Below are positions 44,068 to 52,566 of a stretch of DNA of 64,000 nt, in pieces. The DNA is taken from the NCBI GenBank assembly GCA_964195995.1, contig CAXMQS010000094.1, positions 157,399-221,398 of the forward strand. The letters are read 5' to 3'. The number at the start of each line of letters is the position of its first letter. Position 1 is the first letter of the stretch. The DNA comes from CAXMQS01 sp964195995 (lineage in GTDB: Bacteria; Actinomycetota; Acidimicrobiia; Spongiisociales; JAOTWH01). The notes below the pieces were generated by a model. The model ran no database searches, was not told the origin of the DNA, and worked only from the letters and a program-made list of their open reading frames with translations. Both the position numbers and the translations under genes were made by a program.

Positions 44068-45374
44068 CCCTTGGCTTCCGCCAGGGAATCGCCGAACGCT
44101 TCGAGAGTCAGCGCCGCATCCTGGGCGGAGTGGGCCGCCGAGATGAACCAGGGCTCGCGGGCATCGTCGACGGGCAGTACGCCGCGCCGGATCATGCCCA
44201 GGATGACCTCGCCGTACAGATCCTCGTCGTGGTTGGCGTAGTCGCGGTACTCCCGCGGTGCCTCCTCGGAGAAAGAGATCCCGAACATCGAGTGGTGACC
44301 AACGACGTGACCCGGCACTCCCTCCTCGGCGAGGATGCCTTCGATCCCTCTCATGAGGGTGGTGCCCGTGTGCTCGATAGCGGCGAAGGGCTCGCCGGTG
44401 GCAAGGATGTCGATGGTGGCCTTGGCGGCAGCCACCCCGACGCCGTTGCCGCTGTAGGTGCCGGCCTGCATGACCCCGCCGGTGGCCCAGTCCCCGATGA
44501 TCTCGTTGCGCCCGGCGATGGCCGCTACCGGGAAACCGTTCCCCATCGACTTGGCGAACGTGCCCAGGTCCGGGACGACGTCGAAGAATTCGGCGGCACC
44601 GCCGAGGCCCATGCGGAACCCGGTCTTGACCTCGTCGAAGATGAGCACGGATCCGTATTCATCGCAGATGCGCCGCAGGCCCTGCAGGTAGCCATCGTCT
44701 GGCATGATGCCGAAGAAGTTGCCGATCATGGGCTCAACGATCATCGCCGCGATGCTTTGGCCCTCTCTGCGGAACAGCTCTTCCATGGCCTCGAGGTCGT
44801 TGAAAGGCACAACGCGGATGAGAGAGCGGATCGCCTCGGGTATCCCCGACGAGTCCTGCAGCGGAACCGGCGAACGGCGACTGCCGAGGCTGTCGACCGG
44901 GGCTCCGGAGACCGAGAAGAGCACGTAGTCGTGGGCTCCGTGGTAGGCGCCCTCGAATTTCACGATCAGCTCGCGTCCGGTGTGGGCCCGTGCCAGTCGA
45001 ATGGCATGCATCGTCGCTTCGGTTCCGGTATTGGTGAAGCGAAGGCCATCGACCCATGGCACGGCGGCGCGGAACACCTCTGCCGCCTCGATCTCGCGGG
45101 CGGTGGTCATGGCGAAAGTCGTGCCTGCCGCGGCGGCTTCGGCGACGGCAGCGGCAACGACGGGATGGCCGTGGCCGAGAATGACCGGGCCGAACCCCAG
45201 CTGGTAGTCGATGTAGCGGTTGCCGTCCATGTCATAGACATGAGCCCCGTCGCCCCGATCAATGACGAGTGTGTCGTCATCGCCCCAGTAGCGATACCCC
45301 GAAGAGACACCGTTCACGAGAGCGGCTCGGCCCCGTTCGAACCACTCGGCGGTGTTCTTGCCCTGAAGTCCCAT
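44064..45374 (-). CDS. Class III aminotransferase (glutamate-1-semialdehyde-like)
   Basis: A 436-aa fold-type I PLP enzyme. Visible: FTNTGTEATMHAIRLAR, EGAYHGAHDY, VLIFDEVKTGFR with the PLP Asp, and TFAKSMGNGFP with the PLP lysine. The GSA-like sequence suggests an omega-transaminase or aminomutase-like enzyme acting on a non-alpha amine. Its placement with an N-demethylase and next to aldehyde dehydrogenases suggests it deaminates a demethylated amine or beta/gamma-amino acid. First gene of a two-gene minus-strand unit. Confidence 0.86.
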   Translation of the reverse strand: MGLQGKNTAEWFERGRAALVNGVSSGYRYWGDDDTLVIDRGDGAHVYDMDGNRYIDYQLGFGPVILGHGHPVVAAAVAEAAAAGTTFAMTTAREIEAAEVFRAAVPWVDGLRFTNTGTEATMHAIRLARAHTGRELIVKFEGAYHGAHDYVLFSVSGAPVDSLGSRRSPVPLQDSSGIPEAIRSLIRVVPFNDLEAMEELFRREGQSIAAMIVEPMIGNFFGIMPDDGYLQGLRRICDEYGSVLIFDEVKTGFRMGLGGAAEFFDVVPDLGTFAKSMGNGFPVAAIAGRNEIIGDWATGGVMQAGTYSGNGVGVAAAKATIDILATGEPFAAIEHTGTTLMRGIEGILAEEGVPGHVVGHHSMFGISFSEEAPREYRDYANHDEDLYGEVILGMIRRGVLPVDDAREPWFISAAHSAQDAALTLEAFGDSLAEAKG

Positions 45375-45500
45375 AGCTCTCCCCTCGATGAGAATCCGAG
45401 CCTAGGCAGGGCGCTCCAGCCTTGAGCCGCCTGCTCCCCGGAGCCACTTGGGCCCACCCGCTACCAGTAGATTGGCAGCGGCCCCTCCGGCGGAGATGAC

Positions 45501-46940
45501 ATGGTCGAGAACCTCAAGCTCTACATCGGTGGCGAGTGGACCGAGGGCACCGGCGACTCGGTTCACGCGCTGATCAGTCCCGCGACCGGCGAGCACATCG
45601 CCGATGTGCCAATGGCTTCCGCAGCCGACATCGACCACGCCGTTGCCGCGGCACGTACGGCCCAGGACGAGTTCCAGCATTGGTCGGCCTTCGAGCGGGC
45701 CGAGCTCCTGCACCGAATCGCCGACGCCGTGGCTCAGAACTCAGACGAGATCGCCCGACTGCAGACGCTCGAACAGGGCAAGCCTTACCACGCCGAGTCG
45801 ATCAACGACATCGGGGAGGCGAACCAGTACTTCATCAACGCCGCCGAGGACGTCAAGCGACTCGAGGGCAGAGTCATCCCTACCACCGACCGCAACAAGC
45901 GGATGTTCACTTTCAACCGCCCCGTCGGGGTGTGGGCGGCGATCACCCCCTGGAACTTCCCTGTCACCATCCCGCTCGAGTACGTCGGCCCGGGATTGGC
46001 GACCGGCAACGCGGTCATCGTCAAGCCGCCCGAGTTCACTCCGTGGAGCCTGTTGAAGCTGGCCGAAGCCTTCGATGAGGCCGGGGTCCCCAAGGGGCTG
46101 GTGTCGATCATCCCAGGGGGCGGCCAGATCGGAGAGCAACTCGTCGGCCACTCGGGCATCGACGGCATCGGGTTCACGGGCTCGTCCGAGACTGGCCGCC
46201 GCATCATCTCGCAGATGGGCATCAAGCGTTCGATCATGGAGATGTCCGGCAATGGTCCCACCATCATCACCGACGACGCCAACATCTCACGGGCGGCCGA
46301 CCTCGCCGTTTACGGCGCCTATTACAACGCAGGACAGGTGTGCTGCGCCACAGAGAGGGTGATCGTGGTTGACAGCGTCCACGACGAGTTCGTGGAGCGG
46401 GTGATGAAGGCGTCCGCTGAGGTCCGGCTCGGTGATCCGTTCGACGAGGCCACGACCATGGGCCCGCTCAACAATGCGGCTACGGCCGACAAGATGGACC
46501 GACATCTGGCGGACGCCACGGACCGCGGCGCAGCCATCCTCACCGGCGGCCGCCGCGCCGAGGGCTTCCCAACCGATCTCTACTACGAGTTCACGGTCAT
46601 CGACGCCGTGCCCGCGGACTCGCTCGTCGCCCAAGAAGAGACATTCGGCCCGGTCCTGCCGATCCTCTCCGTTGGGGACGACGACGAGGCCGTTGCGCTC
46701 GCCAATCACACGCATCTCGGCCTGCAAGCTGCCGTGTTCACGTCCAGCCTGCAGCGGGCGTTCTGGTACGCCGACAGAGTGCGGTCGGGCACAGTGGTCA
46801 TCAACGACTCAACGGACTTCTGGGAGACCTTCCAGCCTTTCGGTGGTGCGGCGGGCACGGACACCGGTTGGGGGCGCGGCAGCCTCGAGGAGTTCACCGA
46901 TGTCCAGACGGTCGTGATCGACATCAACAACGTCAAGTGA
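45501..46940 (+). CDS. Aldehyde dehydrogenase (succinate-semialdehyde/aminoaldehyde type)
   Basis: A 479-aa ALDH. Seen: TPWNFPVTIPLEY, FTGSSETGRRI, MEMSGNGP with the general-base Glu, and AGQVCCATERV catalytic Cys, EETFGPVLP. The divergent upstream neighbour is the class III aminotransferase, so it is placed to oxidise the aldehyde formed there. Its stop overlaps the next gene (GTGA), coupling it to two flavoproteins. A divergent control region of 126 bp lies upstream, with no clear operator seen. Confidence 0.88.
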   Translation: MVENLKLYIGGEWTEGTGDSVHALISPATGEHIADVPMASAADIDHAVAAARTAQDEFQHWSAFERAELLHRIADAVAQNSDEIARLQTLEQGKPYHAESINDIGEANQYFINAAEDVKRLEGRVIPTTDRNKRMFTFNRPVGVWAAITPWNFPVTIPLEYVGPGLATGNAVIVKPPEFTPWSLLKLAEAFDEAGVPKGLVSIIPGGGQIGEQLVGHSGIDGIGFTGSSETGRRIISQMGIKRSIMEMSGNGPTIITDDANISRAADLAVYGAYYNAGQVCCATERVIVVDSVHDEFVERVMKASAEVRLGDPFDEATTMGPLNNAATADKMDRHLADATDRGAAILTGGRRAEGFPTDLYYEFTVIDAVPADSLVAQEETFGPVLPILSVGDDDEAVALANHTHLGLQAAVFTSSLQRAFWYADRVRSGTVVINDSTDFWETFQPFGGAAGTDTGWGRGSLEEFTDVQTVVIDINNVK

Positions 46941-48349
46941 GTCAACAGTCCGAAAGCTGGGCCGAGCAGGCCCTGAAGGGCGTCAAGCCAGCCAACTTCT
47001 GGTCCGACCGCAGCGATCGTCCCCCACCCGCTCCACGACTCGAGGACAACTCTGCCGCCGACCTGGTGGTGATCGGTGGCGGCTTCACCGGCCTGTGGGC
47101 GGCCATCCAGGCCATGGAAGAGCAGCCTGGTTTGAAGGTGGCCGTACTCGAGCGCGATCGGTGTGGCTTTGGCGCCAGCTCGCGTAACGGAGGCTTCTGT
47201 GACTCCTCGTTGACGCACGGGCTCGAGAACGGACTCTCGCACTGGCCCGACGACGTCGAGGCGCTGACCCGTCTGGGGCGCGACAACCTCGACGGCATCG
47301 AGGCCAGCGTCGACAACTATCAGATCAAGGCCGACTTCAGGAGATCCGCCGAGATCGGGGTCGCCACCGAAGCCTGGCATCTCGACTCGCTGCAGCAAGG
47401 CTGGGAGCTCCACACGGCCAACGGTGGCGATGTGGCGCTGCTCGGAGCAGATGACATGCGAGCCCGGGTCAACTCGCCGACATACATAGGTGGCCTGATA
47501 CGCCGCAACGATTCGGCACTCGTCGATCCAGCACGGTTGTGCTGGGGACTGCGGGCGGCGGCCGAGGCACTGGGTGTCGCGGTGTACGAGCACTCTCCCG
47601 CCACGGATGTGAGCAGTAGCGCGCCGGCCCTCCAGGTCACGACCCCGGGCGGCGCCATCACCGCGCCGCGGGTGGTGATGGCCACCAACGCCTATCCAGG
47701 CCCGGTGCGCCGCCCGCGTCGGTATGTCATCCCCGTCTACGACCACGTGCTGATGACCGAGCCTTTGACGACTGAACAGATGACCTCGATCGGCTGGCAG
47801 GACCGCGAAGGCCTCGGCGACGTTTCCAACCAATTCCACTACTACCGCCTCTCCGAGGATGACCGCATCCTGTGGGGCGGCTACGACGCGACCTACCACT
47901 TCAACAACGGCCTGCAACCGCAATTTGACCAGAGCGACGACATCCACGGAGCTCTCGCCGGCCACTTCTTCGAGACCTTCCCCCAGCTCGAGGGCTTGCG
48001 TTTCACGCATCGCTGGGGCGGACCGATCGCCACCACCACCAGGTTCACCGCGGCCTGGGGCACCGCCCACGAAGGCAATCTGGTCTGGGTGGCCGGATAC
48101 ACCGGCCTCGGCGTCGGAGCCAGCCGATTCGGCGCCAGGGTTGCCCTCGACCTCGTGTTCGGCGAGACCACCGAACGCACCGAACTGGAGATGGTCCGCA
48201 GCAAGCCGTTCCCCTTCCCACCCGAACCGATGCGCTGGACGGGGGTCCAGTTAACGAGAAAAGCCATCCAGCGCGCCGACCTCCACGACGGAAGGCGAGG
48301 GCTATGGCTCGGGTTGCTCGATCGATTCGGCGTCGGGTTCGACTCGTGA
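46937..48349 (+). CDS. DAO-type FAD oxidoreductase (PuuB/glycine-oxidase-like), 1
   Basis: A 470-aa amine/amino-acid oxidoreductase: LVVIGGGFTGLWAAIQA Rossmann loop, ERDRCGFGASSRNGGF, and a C-terminal VAGYTGLGVGASRFGARVA FAD segment. The GFGASxRNGG signature is shared with gamma-glutamylputrescine oxidoreductase and related enzymes. The GTG at 46937 overlaps the ALDH stop, and the frame is open further upstream, but homology begins at this start. Soluble; it oxidises a C-N bond, giving an aldehyde plus amine. Followed by a second, distinct paralogue. Confidence 0.86.
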   Translation: MSQQSESWAEQALKGVKPANFWSDRSDRPPPAPRLEDNSAADLVVIGGGFTGLWAAIQAMEEQPGLKVAVLERDRCGFGASSRNGGFCDSSLTHGLENGLSHWPDDVEALTRLGRDNLDGIEASVDNYQIKADFRRSAEIGVATEAWHLDSLQQGWELHTANGGDVALLGADDMRARVNSPTYIGGLIRRNDSALVDPARLCWGLRAAAEALGVAVYEHSPATDVSSSAPALQVTTPGGAITAPRVVMATNAYPGPVRRPRRYVIPVYDHVLMTEPLTTEQMTSIGWQDREGLGDVSNQFHYYRLSEDDRILWGGYDATYHFNNGLQPQFDQSDDIHGALAGHFFETFPQLEGLRFTHRWGGPIATTTRFTAAWGTAHEGNLVWVAGYTGLGVGASRFGARVALDLVFGETTERTELEMVRSKPFPFPPEPMRWTGVQLTRKAIQRADLHDGRRGLWLGLLDRFGVGFDS

Positions 48350-49728
48350 CCGACCAGCACTACCGAGGCCGATCGCTGTGGCACGACGACCACCCGGGCT
48401 CCCTGGAGCCGGGTCCGCCGCTGGCCGGCGATGCGCAGGTCGACATCGCCATCGTTGGCGGCGGCTACACCGGGCTATGGACCGCCTACTACCTCTTGCA
48501 GCTGGATCCGACGCTGCGGGTGACGGTTATCGAGAAGGACATCGTTGGATTCGGCGCCTCTGGGCGCAATGGAGGGTGGTGCGTCGGAGAGCTGGCCGCT
48601 GGACCCGATCGTCACGAGGAGGTCGCCGGCAACGACGCTGCTCGTCGCTTCCTCCATCAGCTATTCGACTCGGTCGACGAGGTGGGGCGAGTCTCGGACT
48701 CCGAGGGCATCGATTGCCAATTCGCCAAGGGCGGCACCATCCGCCTCGCCCGCAACACCGCCCACCTTGCCCGCCAGCGTGAGGAGGTCGAGCACCACCA
48801 ACTCCGGTTCGGGCTCACCGACGACGATCTCCGACTGCTCGACGGTGACGAGGCCAAGGCTCACCTCAACGCCACGGGAGTGTTGGGTGGCCTGTTCTTC
48901 GCTCATACGGCGGCGCTACACCCGGCACGATTGGTCCGCGGTCTGGGCGAGACTGTGGAGCGCCTTGGGGGCACCATCGCCGAGCAGACGACCGCCACCG
49001 CCATCGAACAGGGGCGGGTAGTTACCGACCGGGGCGTCGTCCGTGCCGATGTCGTGGTGCGGGCACTCGAGGGCTACACGCCGAGCCTCGACGGCCAGCG
49101 CCGCCGGCTGTCACCCTTGTACTCACTCATGGTCGCTACCGAGCCGCTGACCGATGCCGCATGGGCGGAGATCGGACTGGCCCATAGGCAGACGTTCGCC
49201 GACGATCGACACATGGTCATCTACGGCCAACGTACCGCCGACGGTCGCATCGCCTTCGGTGGTCGCGGCGCGCCGTACGGCTTCGGGTCCCGCATCGACC
49301 CGGCGATCGAGCGGCGATCACGCATCCACGATCGGATCGTCTCAACGCTGGTCGAACTACTGCCGTCGCTGGAGGGCGTCGCCATAACCCATCGTTGGGG
49401 TGGAGTGCTCGGCGTGCCCCGCGACTGGTTCCCGTCGGTCGGCTTCGACCGCCGCAGCGGGATGGCCTGGGCCGGGGGCTACGTCGGTGAGGGCGTCGCC
49501 GCCGCCAACCTGGCGGGCCGCACCCTGGCCGATCTCATCACCGGGACCGACTCGCCGCGGGTCGACCTCCCCTGGGTGGGGCATCGGTCGCGCAACTGGG
49601 CGCCGGAGCCACTGCGCTGGCTCTCCATCAACGGCGCCCTGCGGGTGATGGGCCTGGCCGACCGGTCCGAATCCCGCGCCGGGAAGGACTCGAGGTTGGC
49701 CAGGGGAATGTGGAGACTGTTGCGCTAG
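48346..49728 (+). CDS. DAO-type FAD oxidoreductase (PuuB/glycine-oxidase-like), 2
   Basis: A 460-aa paralogue of the preceding protein: IAIVGGGYTGLWTAYYLL, IVGFGASGRNGGWCVGE, and WAGGYVGEGVAAANLAG near the C-terminus. GTG at 48346 overlaps the upstream stop (GTGA); an ATG at 48304 inside the previous gene is the alternative. The two flavoproteins may form a complex or have sequential substrates. Upstream of the second FAD-GcvT gene by 37 nt. Confidence 0.86.
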   Translation: MTDQHYRGRSLWHDDHPGSLEPGPPLAGDAQVDIAIVGGGYTGLWTAYYLLQLDPTLRVTVIEKDIVGFGASGRNGGWCVGELAAGPDRHEEVAGNDAARRFLHQLFDSVDEVGRVSDSEGIDCQFAKGGTIRLARNTAHLARQREEVEHHQLRFGLTDDDLRLLDGDEAKAHLNATGVLGGLFFAHTAALHPARLVRGLGETVERLGGTIAEQTTATAIEQGRVVTDRGVVRADVVVRALEGYTPSLDGQRRRLSPLYSLMVATEPLTDAAWAEIGLAHRQTFADDRHMVIYGQRTADGRIAFGGRGAPYGFGSRIDPAIERRSRIHDRIVSTLVELLPSLEGVAITHRWGGVLGVPRDWFPSVGFDRRSGMAWAGGYVGEGVAAANLAGRTLADLITGTDSPRVDLPWVGHRSRNWAPEPLRWLSINGALRVMGLADRSESRAGKDSRLARGMWRLLR

Positions 49729-49765
49729 CCAACGTGGCAACAACGTCCGATAGTCTCGAATCAGG

Positions 49766-52228
49766 ATGACTGAAGTCGCCGCCGCAGCCGGTCCCCAGTT
49801 GCCAGACCGCACCCAGGTACTGGTCATCGGAGGCGGCATCATCGGGTGCAGCGTCGCCTACCACCTGACCCGGCGCGGCATCACCGACGTCACTGTGATC
49901 GAACAGGGCAAGCTCACCGGAGGCACTACCTGGCACGCTGCCGGCCTCGTCTCCCAGCTCAAGTCCTCTCACAGCCTCACCAAGCTGGCAACCTACTCGG
50001 CGCGCCTGTTCGAGGAGCTCGAGGATGAGACCGGCCAGGCGACCGGCTACCGCACCCCGGGCTCGATCTCGGTTGCTGCCGATCCCGAGCGGTGGGAGGA
50101 GGTCCTGCGGGGCGCTTCGATGGCCACCACCTGTGACGTTGAGACCGAGGTGATCGACTTCGATCGCGCCAAGGAGCTGTTCCCGCTCATCAACACCGAC
50201 GACCTGGTAGGTGCCCTCTACATCCCCCGCGACGGCCTGACCTCTCCGGTGGACACCACCATGGCGCTGGCTAAGGGCGCCAAGGCCCGCGGCGCCCGGT
50301 TCATCGAGGACGTCGCCGTTGAGAAACTGCAGGTCGAAGACGGCAGGGTGGTGGGTGTCGAGACCGAGCTGGGGCCCATCGAGGCCGAGACGGTCGTGCT
50401 GGCCACCGGTATCTGGACCCGGCAGCTCGCCGCAACCATCGGCGTCAACGTGCCGCTTCAGGCGTGCGAACACTTCTATGTCGTCACCGAGCCTCTCGAC
50501 GGAGTCCCGCCGGGAATGCCGACCCTGCGCGACCCCGGTGGCTACACATACTTCAAGGAAGAGACCGGCAAGATCATGGCCGGCTTCTTCGAGCCCAAGG
50601 CCAAGGTGTGGAAGCTCGACGGCATCCCCCGCGACTTCTCGTTCGGCACGCTTCCCGAGGACTGGGACCATGTCGGGCCGATCTTCGAGCGGGCCATCCA
50701 CCGGGTTCCCGCCCTGGCCGACTGCGAGATCCAGCTCTTCTTCAACGGACCCGAGGCCTTCACCCCCGACGGCGTCTACTACCTCGGCGAGGCGCCAGAG
50801 GTGGACGGGTGCTTCGTTGCTGCCGGGTTCAACTCGGTTGGTCTTCAGTCGGCCGGCGGTGTCGGCTGGGTGCTTGCCGACTGGATCGCCGATCGCCATC
50901 CACCCATGGACCTGGCCTCAGTCGACATCCGCCGCGCCTTTCCGTTCCAGGCCGAGCCCGAGTACCTGGCGGACCGCATCTCAGAGAGTCTCGGACTGCT
51001 CTATGCCATGCACTGGCCATTCCGCCAGTACGACAGCGCCCGCAACCAGCGCCTCTCCCCCATCCACGATCGCCTCGAAGCAGCAGGCGCTGTCTTCGGG
51101 GAAGTCGCGGGCTGGGAGCGTCCCAACTGGTTCGCCCTCGATGGACAAGAACGGGTCTACGAGTACAGCTACGGCAAGCAGAACTGGTTCGAGGCCTCGG
51201 GGGTGGAATGCGACGCGGTACGCAACGCCGTCGGCTTCTTCGACCAGACCTCCTTCAACAGGTTCCGGGTGCAGGGTCCAGGAGCGGTTGCCGCCCTCAA
51301 CGAGATCAGTGCCAACGAGGTCGACGTTCCTGTTGGCAAGGCCGTCTACACCCAATGGTTGAACGATCGTGGCGGGATCGAGGCCGACTTGACGGTTACC
51401 CGGCTCGGCGAGACCGAGTACCTCGTCGTCACCGCCGCGGCCGCCGCTACCCGCGATGGGTCTTGGCTGAGTCGTGGCTGTCGCGGCCACGACGTGTCGA
51501 TCACCGACATCACAAACGAGATCGCCATGTTCGGTGTCATGGGCCCCAACTCCAGGGCGTTGCTCTCGGAGCTGACCAAGGCGTCTCTGAACAACGATGG
51601 GTTCCCGTTCGGGACCGCTCAGCACATCGAGGTGGCCGACCATAAAGTCCTGGCGATGCGGATGACATACGAAGGCGAACTTGGTTGGGAGCTCTACCTC
51701 CCGTGGGCCGAAGCGCCGGCCCTCTACGACGCCATCTTCGAGGTCGGTGATAGCCACGGGCTCAGGCATGCCGGCTACCACGCCATGAACACGTTGCGAC
51801 TCGAGGCGGGCTACCGCCATTGGGGCCACGACATCACCGACGAGGACACGCCGGTCGAGGCCGGACTCGGCTTCGCCGTGGCCTGGGACAAGCCGTCGTT
51901 CAAGGGCCGAGAGGCTCTCCTGGCGCAGCGGGACCTCCCCCGCACCAAGCGCCTCATCCAGTTCCGCCTAGAGGATCCGGATCGGCTGCTGTATCACGAC
52001 GAGCCCATCTACCGCAACGGCGAGCTGGTCGGCCGAACCTCGTCCGGCATGTGGAGCTATGTCGAGAGCCGGTGCCTGGCGATGGGCTACCTCAACAACC
52101 CCGGCGGTGCTACCAAGAGCTGGCTGGAGGCCGGCTCCTTCGAGATCGAGGTAGCAACACAACACGTCCCCGCCACGGCATCGATCGCCTCCTTCTACGA
52201 CCCCAAGAGCCAACGCGTTCATATGTAG
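49766..52228 (+). CDS. Dimethylglycine/sarcosine dehydrogenase-like FAD-GcvT protein, copy 2
   Basis: An 820-aa homologue of the protein at 41596-44067: VLVIGGGIIGCSVAYHL, GGTTWHAAGLV with the covalent-FAD His, then the GcvT part (FGVMGPNSRALLSEL, YEGELGWELYLP, GLGFAVAWDKP). It should demethylate an N-methylated amino acid or betaine product, delivering C1 to tetrahydrofolate. Ends the + strand amine operon; a hairpin-rich repeat region follows. Sequence differs throughout from copy 1, so the two are old paralogues, not a recent duplication. Confidence 0.9.
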   Translation: MTEVAAAAGPQLPDRTQVLVIGGGIIGCSVAYHLTRRGITDVTVIEQGKLTGGTTWHAAGLVSQLKSSHSLTKLATYSARLFEELEDETGQATGYRTPGSISVAADPERWEEVLRGASMATTCDVETEVIDFDRAKELFPLINTDDLVGALYIPRDGLTSPVDTTMALAKGAKARGARFIEDVAVEKLQVEDGRVVGVETELGPIEAETVVLATGIWTRQLAATIGVNVPLQACEHFYVVTEPLDGVPPGMPTLRDPGGYTYFKEETGKIMAGFFEPKAKVWKLDGIPRDFSFGTLPEDWDHVGPIFERAIHRVPALADCEIQLFFNGPEAFTPDGVYYLGEAPEVDGCFVAAGFNSVGLQSAGGVGWVLADWIADRHPPMDLASVDIRRAFPFQAEPEYLADRISESLGLLYAMHWPFRQYDSARNQRLSPIHDRLEAAGAVFGEVAGWERPNWFALDGQERVYEYSYGKQNWFEASGVECDAVRNAVGFFDQTSFNRFRVQGPGAVAALNEISANEVDVPVGKAVYTQWLNDRGGIEADLTVTRLGETEYLVVTAAAAATRDGSWLSRGCRGHDVSITDITNEIAMFGVMGPNSRALLSELTKASLNNDGFPFGTAQHIEVADHKVLAMRMTYEGELGWELYLPWAEAPALYDAIFEVGDSHGLRHAGYHAMNTLRLEAGYRHWGHDITDEDTPVEAGLGFAVAWDKPSFKGREALLAQRDLPRTKRLIQFRLEDPDRLLYHDEPIYRNGELVGRTSSGMWSYVESRCLAMGYLNNPGGATKSWLEAGSFEIEVATQHVPATASIASFYDPKSQRVHM

Positions 52229-52270
52229 ATCCCCTCACCTCCCCCAAGAGGTGAGGAAATGCCGTGAAAC

Positions 52271-52387
52271 TTCTCCCCCCATAGGGGGGAGTACCGGCCG
52301 AAGGCCGGGGAGGGGGGGCTTCTGCGCGATGGCTGGGAACAGGAAGCCCCCTCCGGCCCTGCGGGCCACCTCCCCCTAGGGGGAGGA
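52271..52387. repeat. Hairpin-rich intergenic repeat, copy A
   Basis: A roughly 117-bp element built from nested palindromes: a C-rich/G-rich hairpin around CCCCCCATAGGGGGG, then CCGGCCGAAGGCCGG, then GGGGGGCTTC pairing with GAAGCCCCC about 20 nt later, closing with a CTCCCCCTAGGGGGAG hairpin. It shares most of its sequence with copy B. It fills the gap between convergent genes and could act as a bidirectional terminator; by structure it is a REP/MITE-like non-coding repeat. Confidence 0.75.
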
Positions 52388-52442
52388 AACGTGACGGGTC
52401 GAGGCGCCGGGACAACCCTCTGGCGTGGAGCCCGGACCGTGT

Positions 52443-52564
52443 TTCTCCCCCTTTAGGGGGAGTACCGGCGAAGCCGGGGAGGGGGGCTTCTGCGCGATGG
52501 CTGGGAACAGGAAGCCCCCTCCGACCTCGCTTCGCTCGGCCACCTCCCCCTGAAGGGGGAGGAT
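52443..52564. repeat. Hairpin-rich intergenic repeat, copy B
   Basis: Second copy, about 170 bp after copy A, in the same orientation. The GGCTTCTGCGCGATGGCTGG core is identical in both. Differences are at loops (CTTTAGGGGG for ATAGGGGGG; ACCTCGCTTCGCTCGG for GGCCCTGCGGGCC), and these keep base pairing, consistent with selection on the hairpins. It ends 2 nt before the stop of the TMADH-like gene. The 55-bp piece between the copies is unrelated. Confidence 0.75.
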
Positions 52565-52566
52565 TC

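Noticed and set aside
44130..45425. 431-aa frame antisense to the aminotransferase
   Set aside because: Shadow frame rich in His/Asp/Gly; the opposite strand has complete PLP-enzyme motifs.
52271..52564. CRISPR array or terminator-only region
   Set aside because: Only two long copies, no short unique spacers, no cas genes; hairpin structure fits a REP/MITE-like repeat instead.
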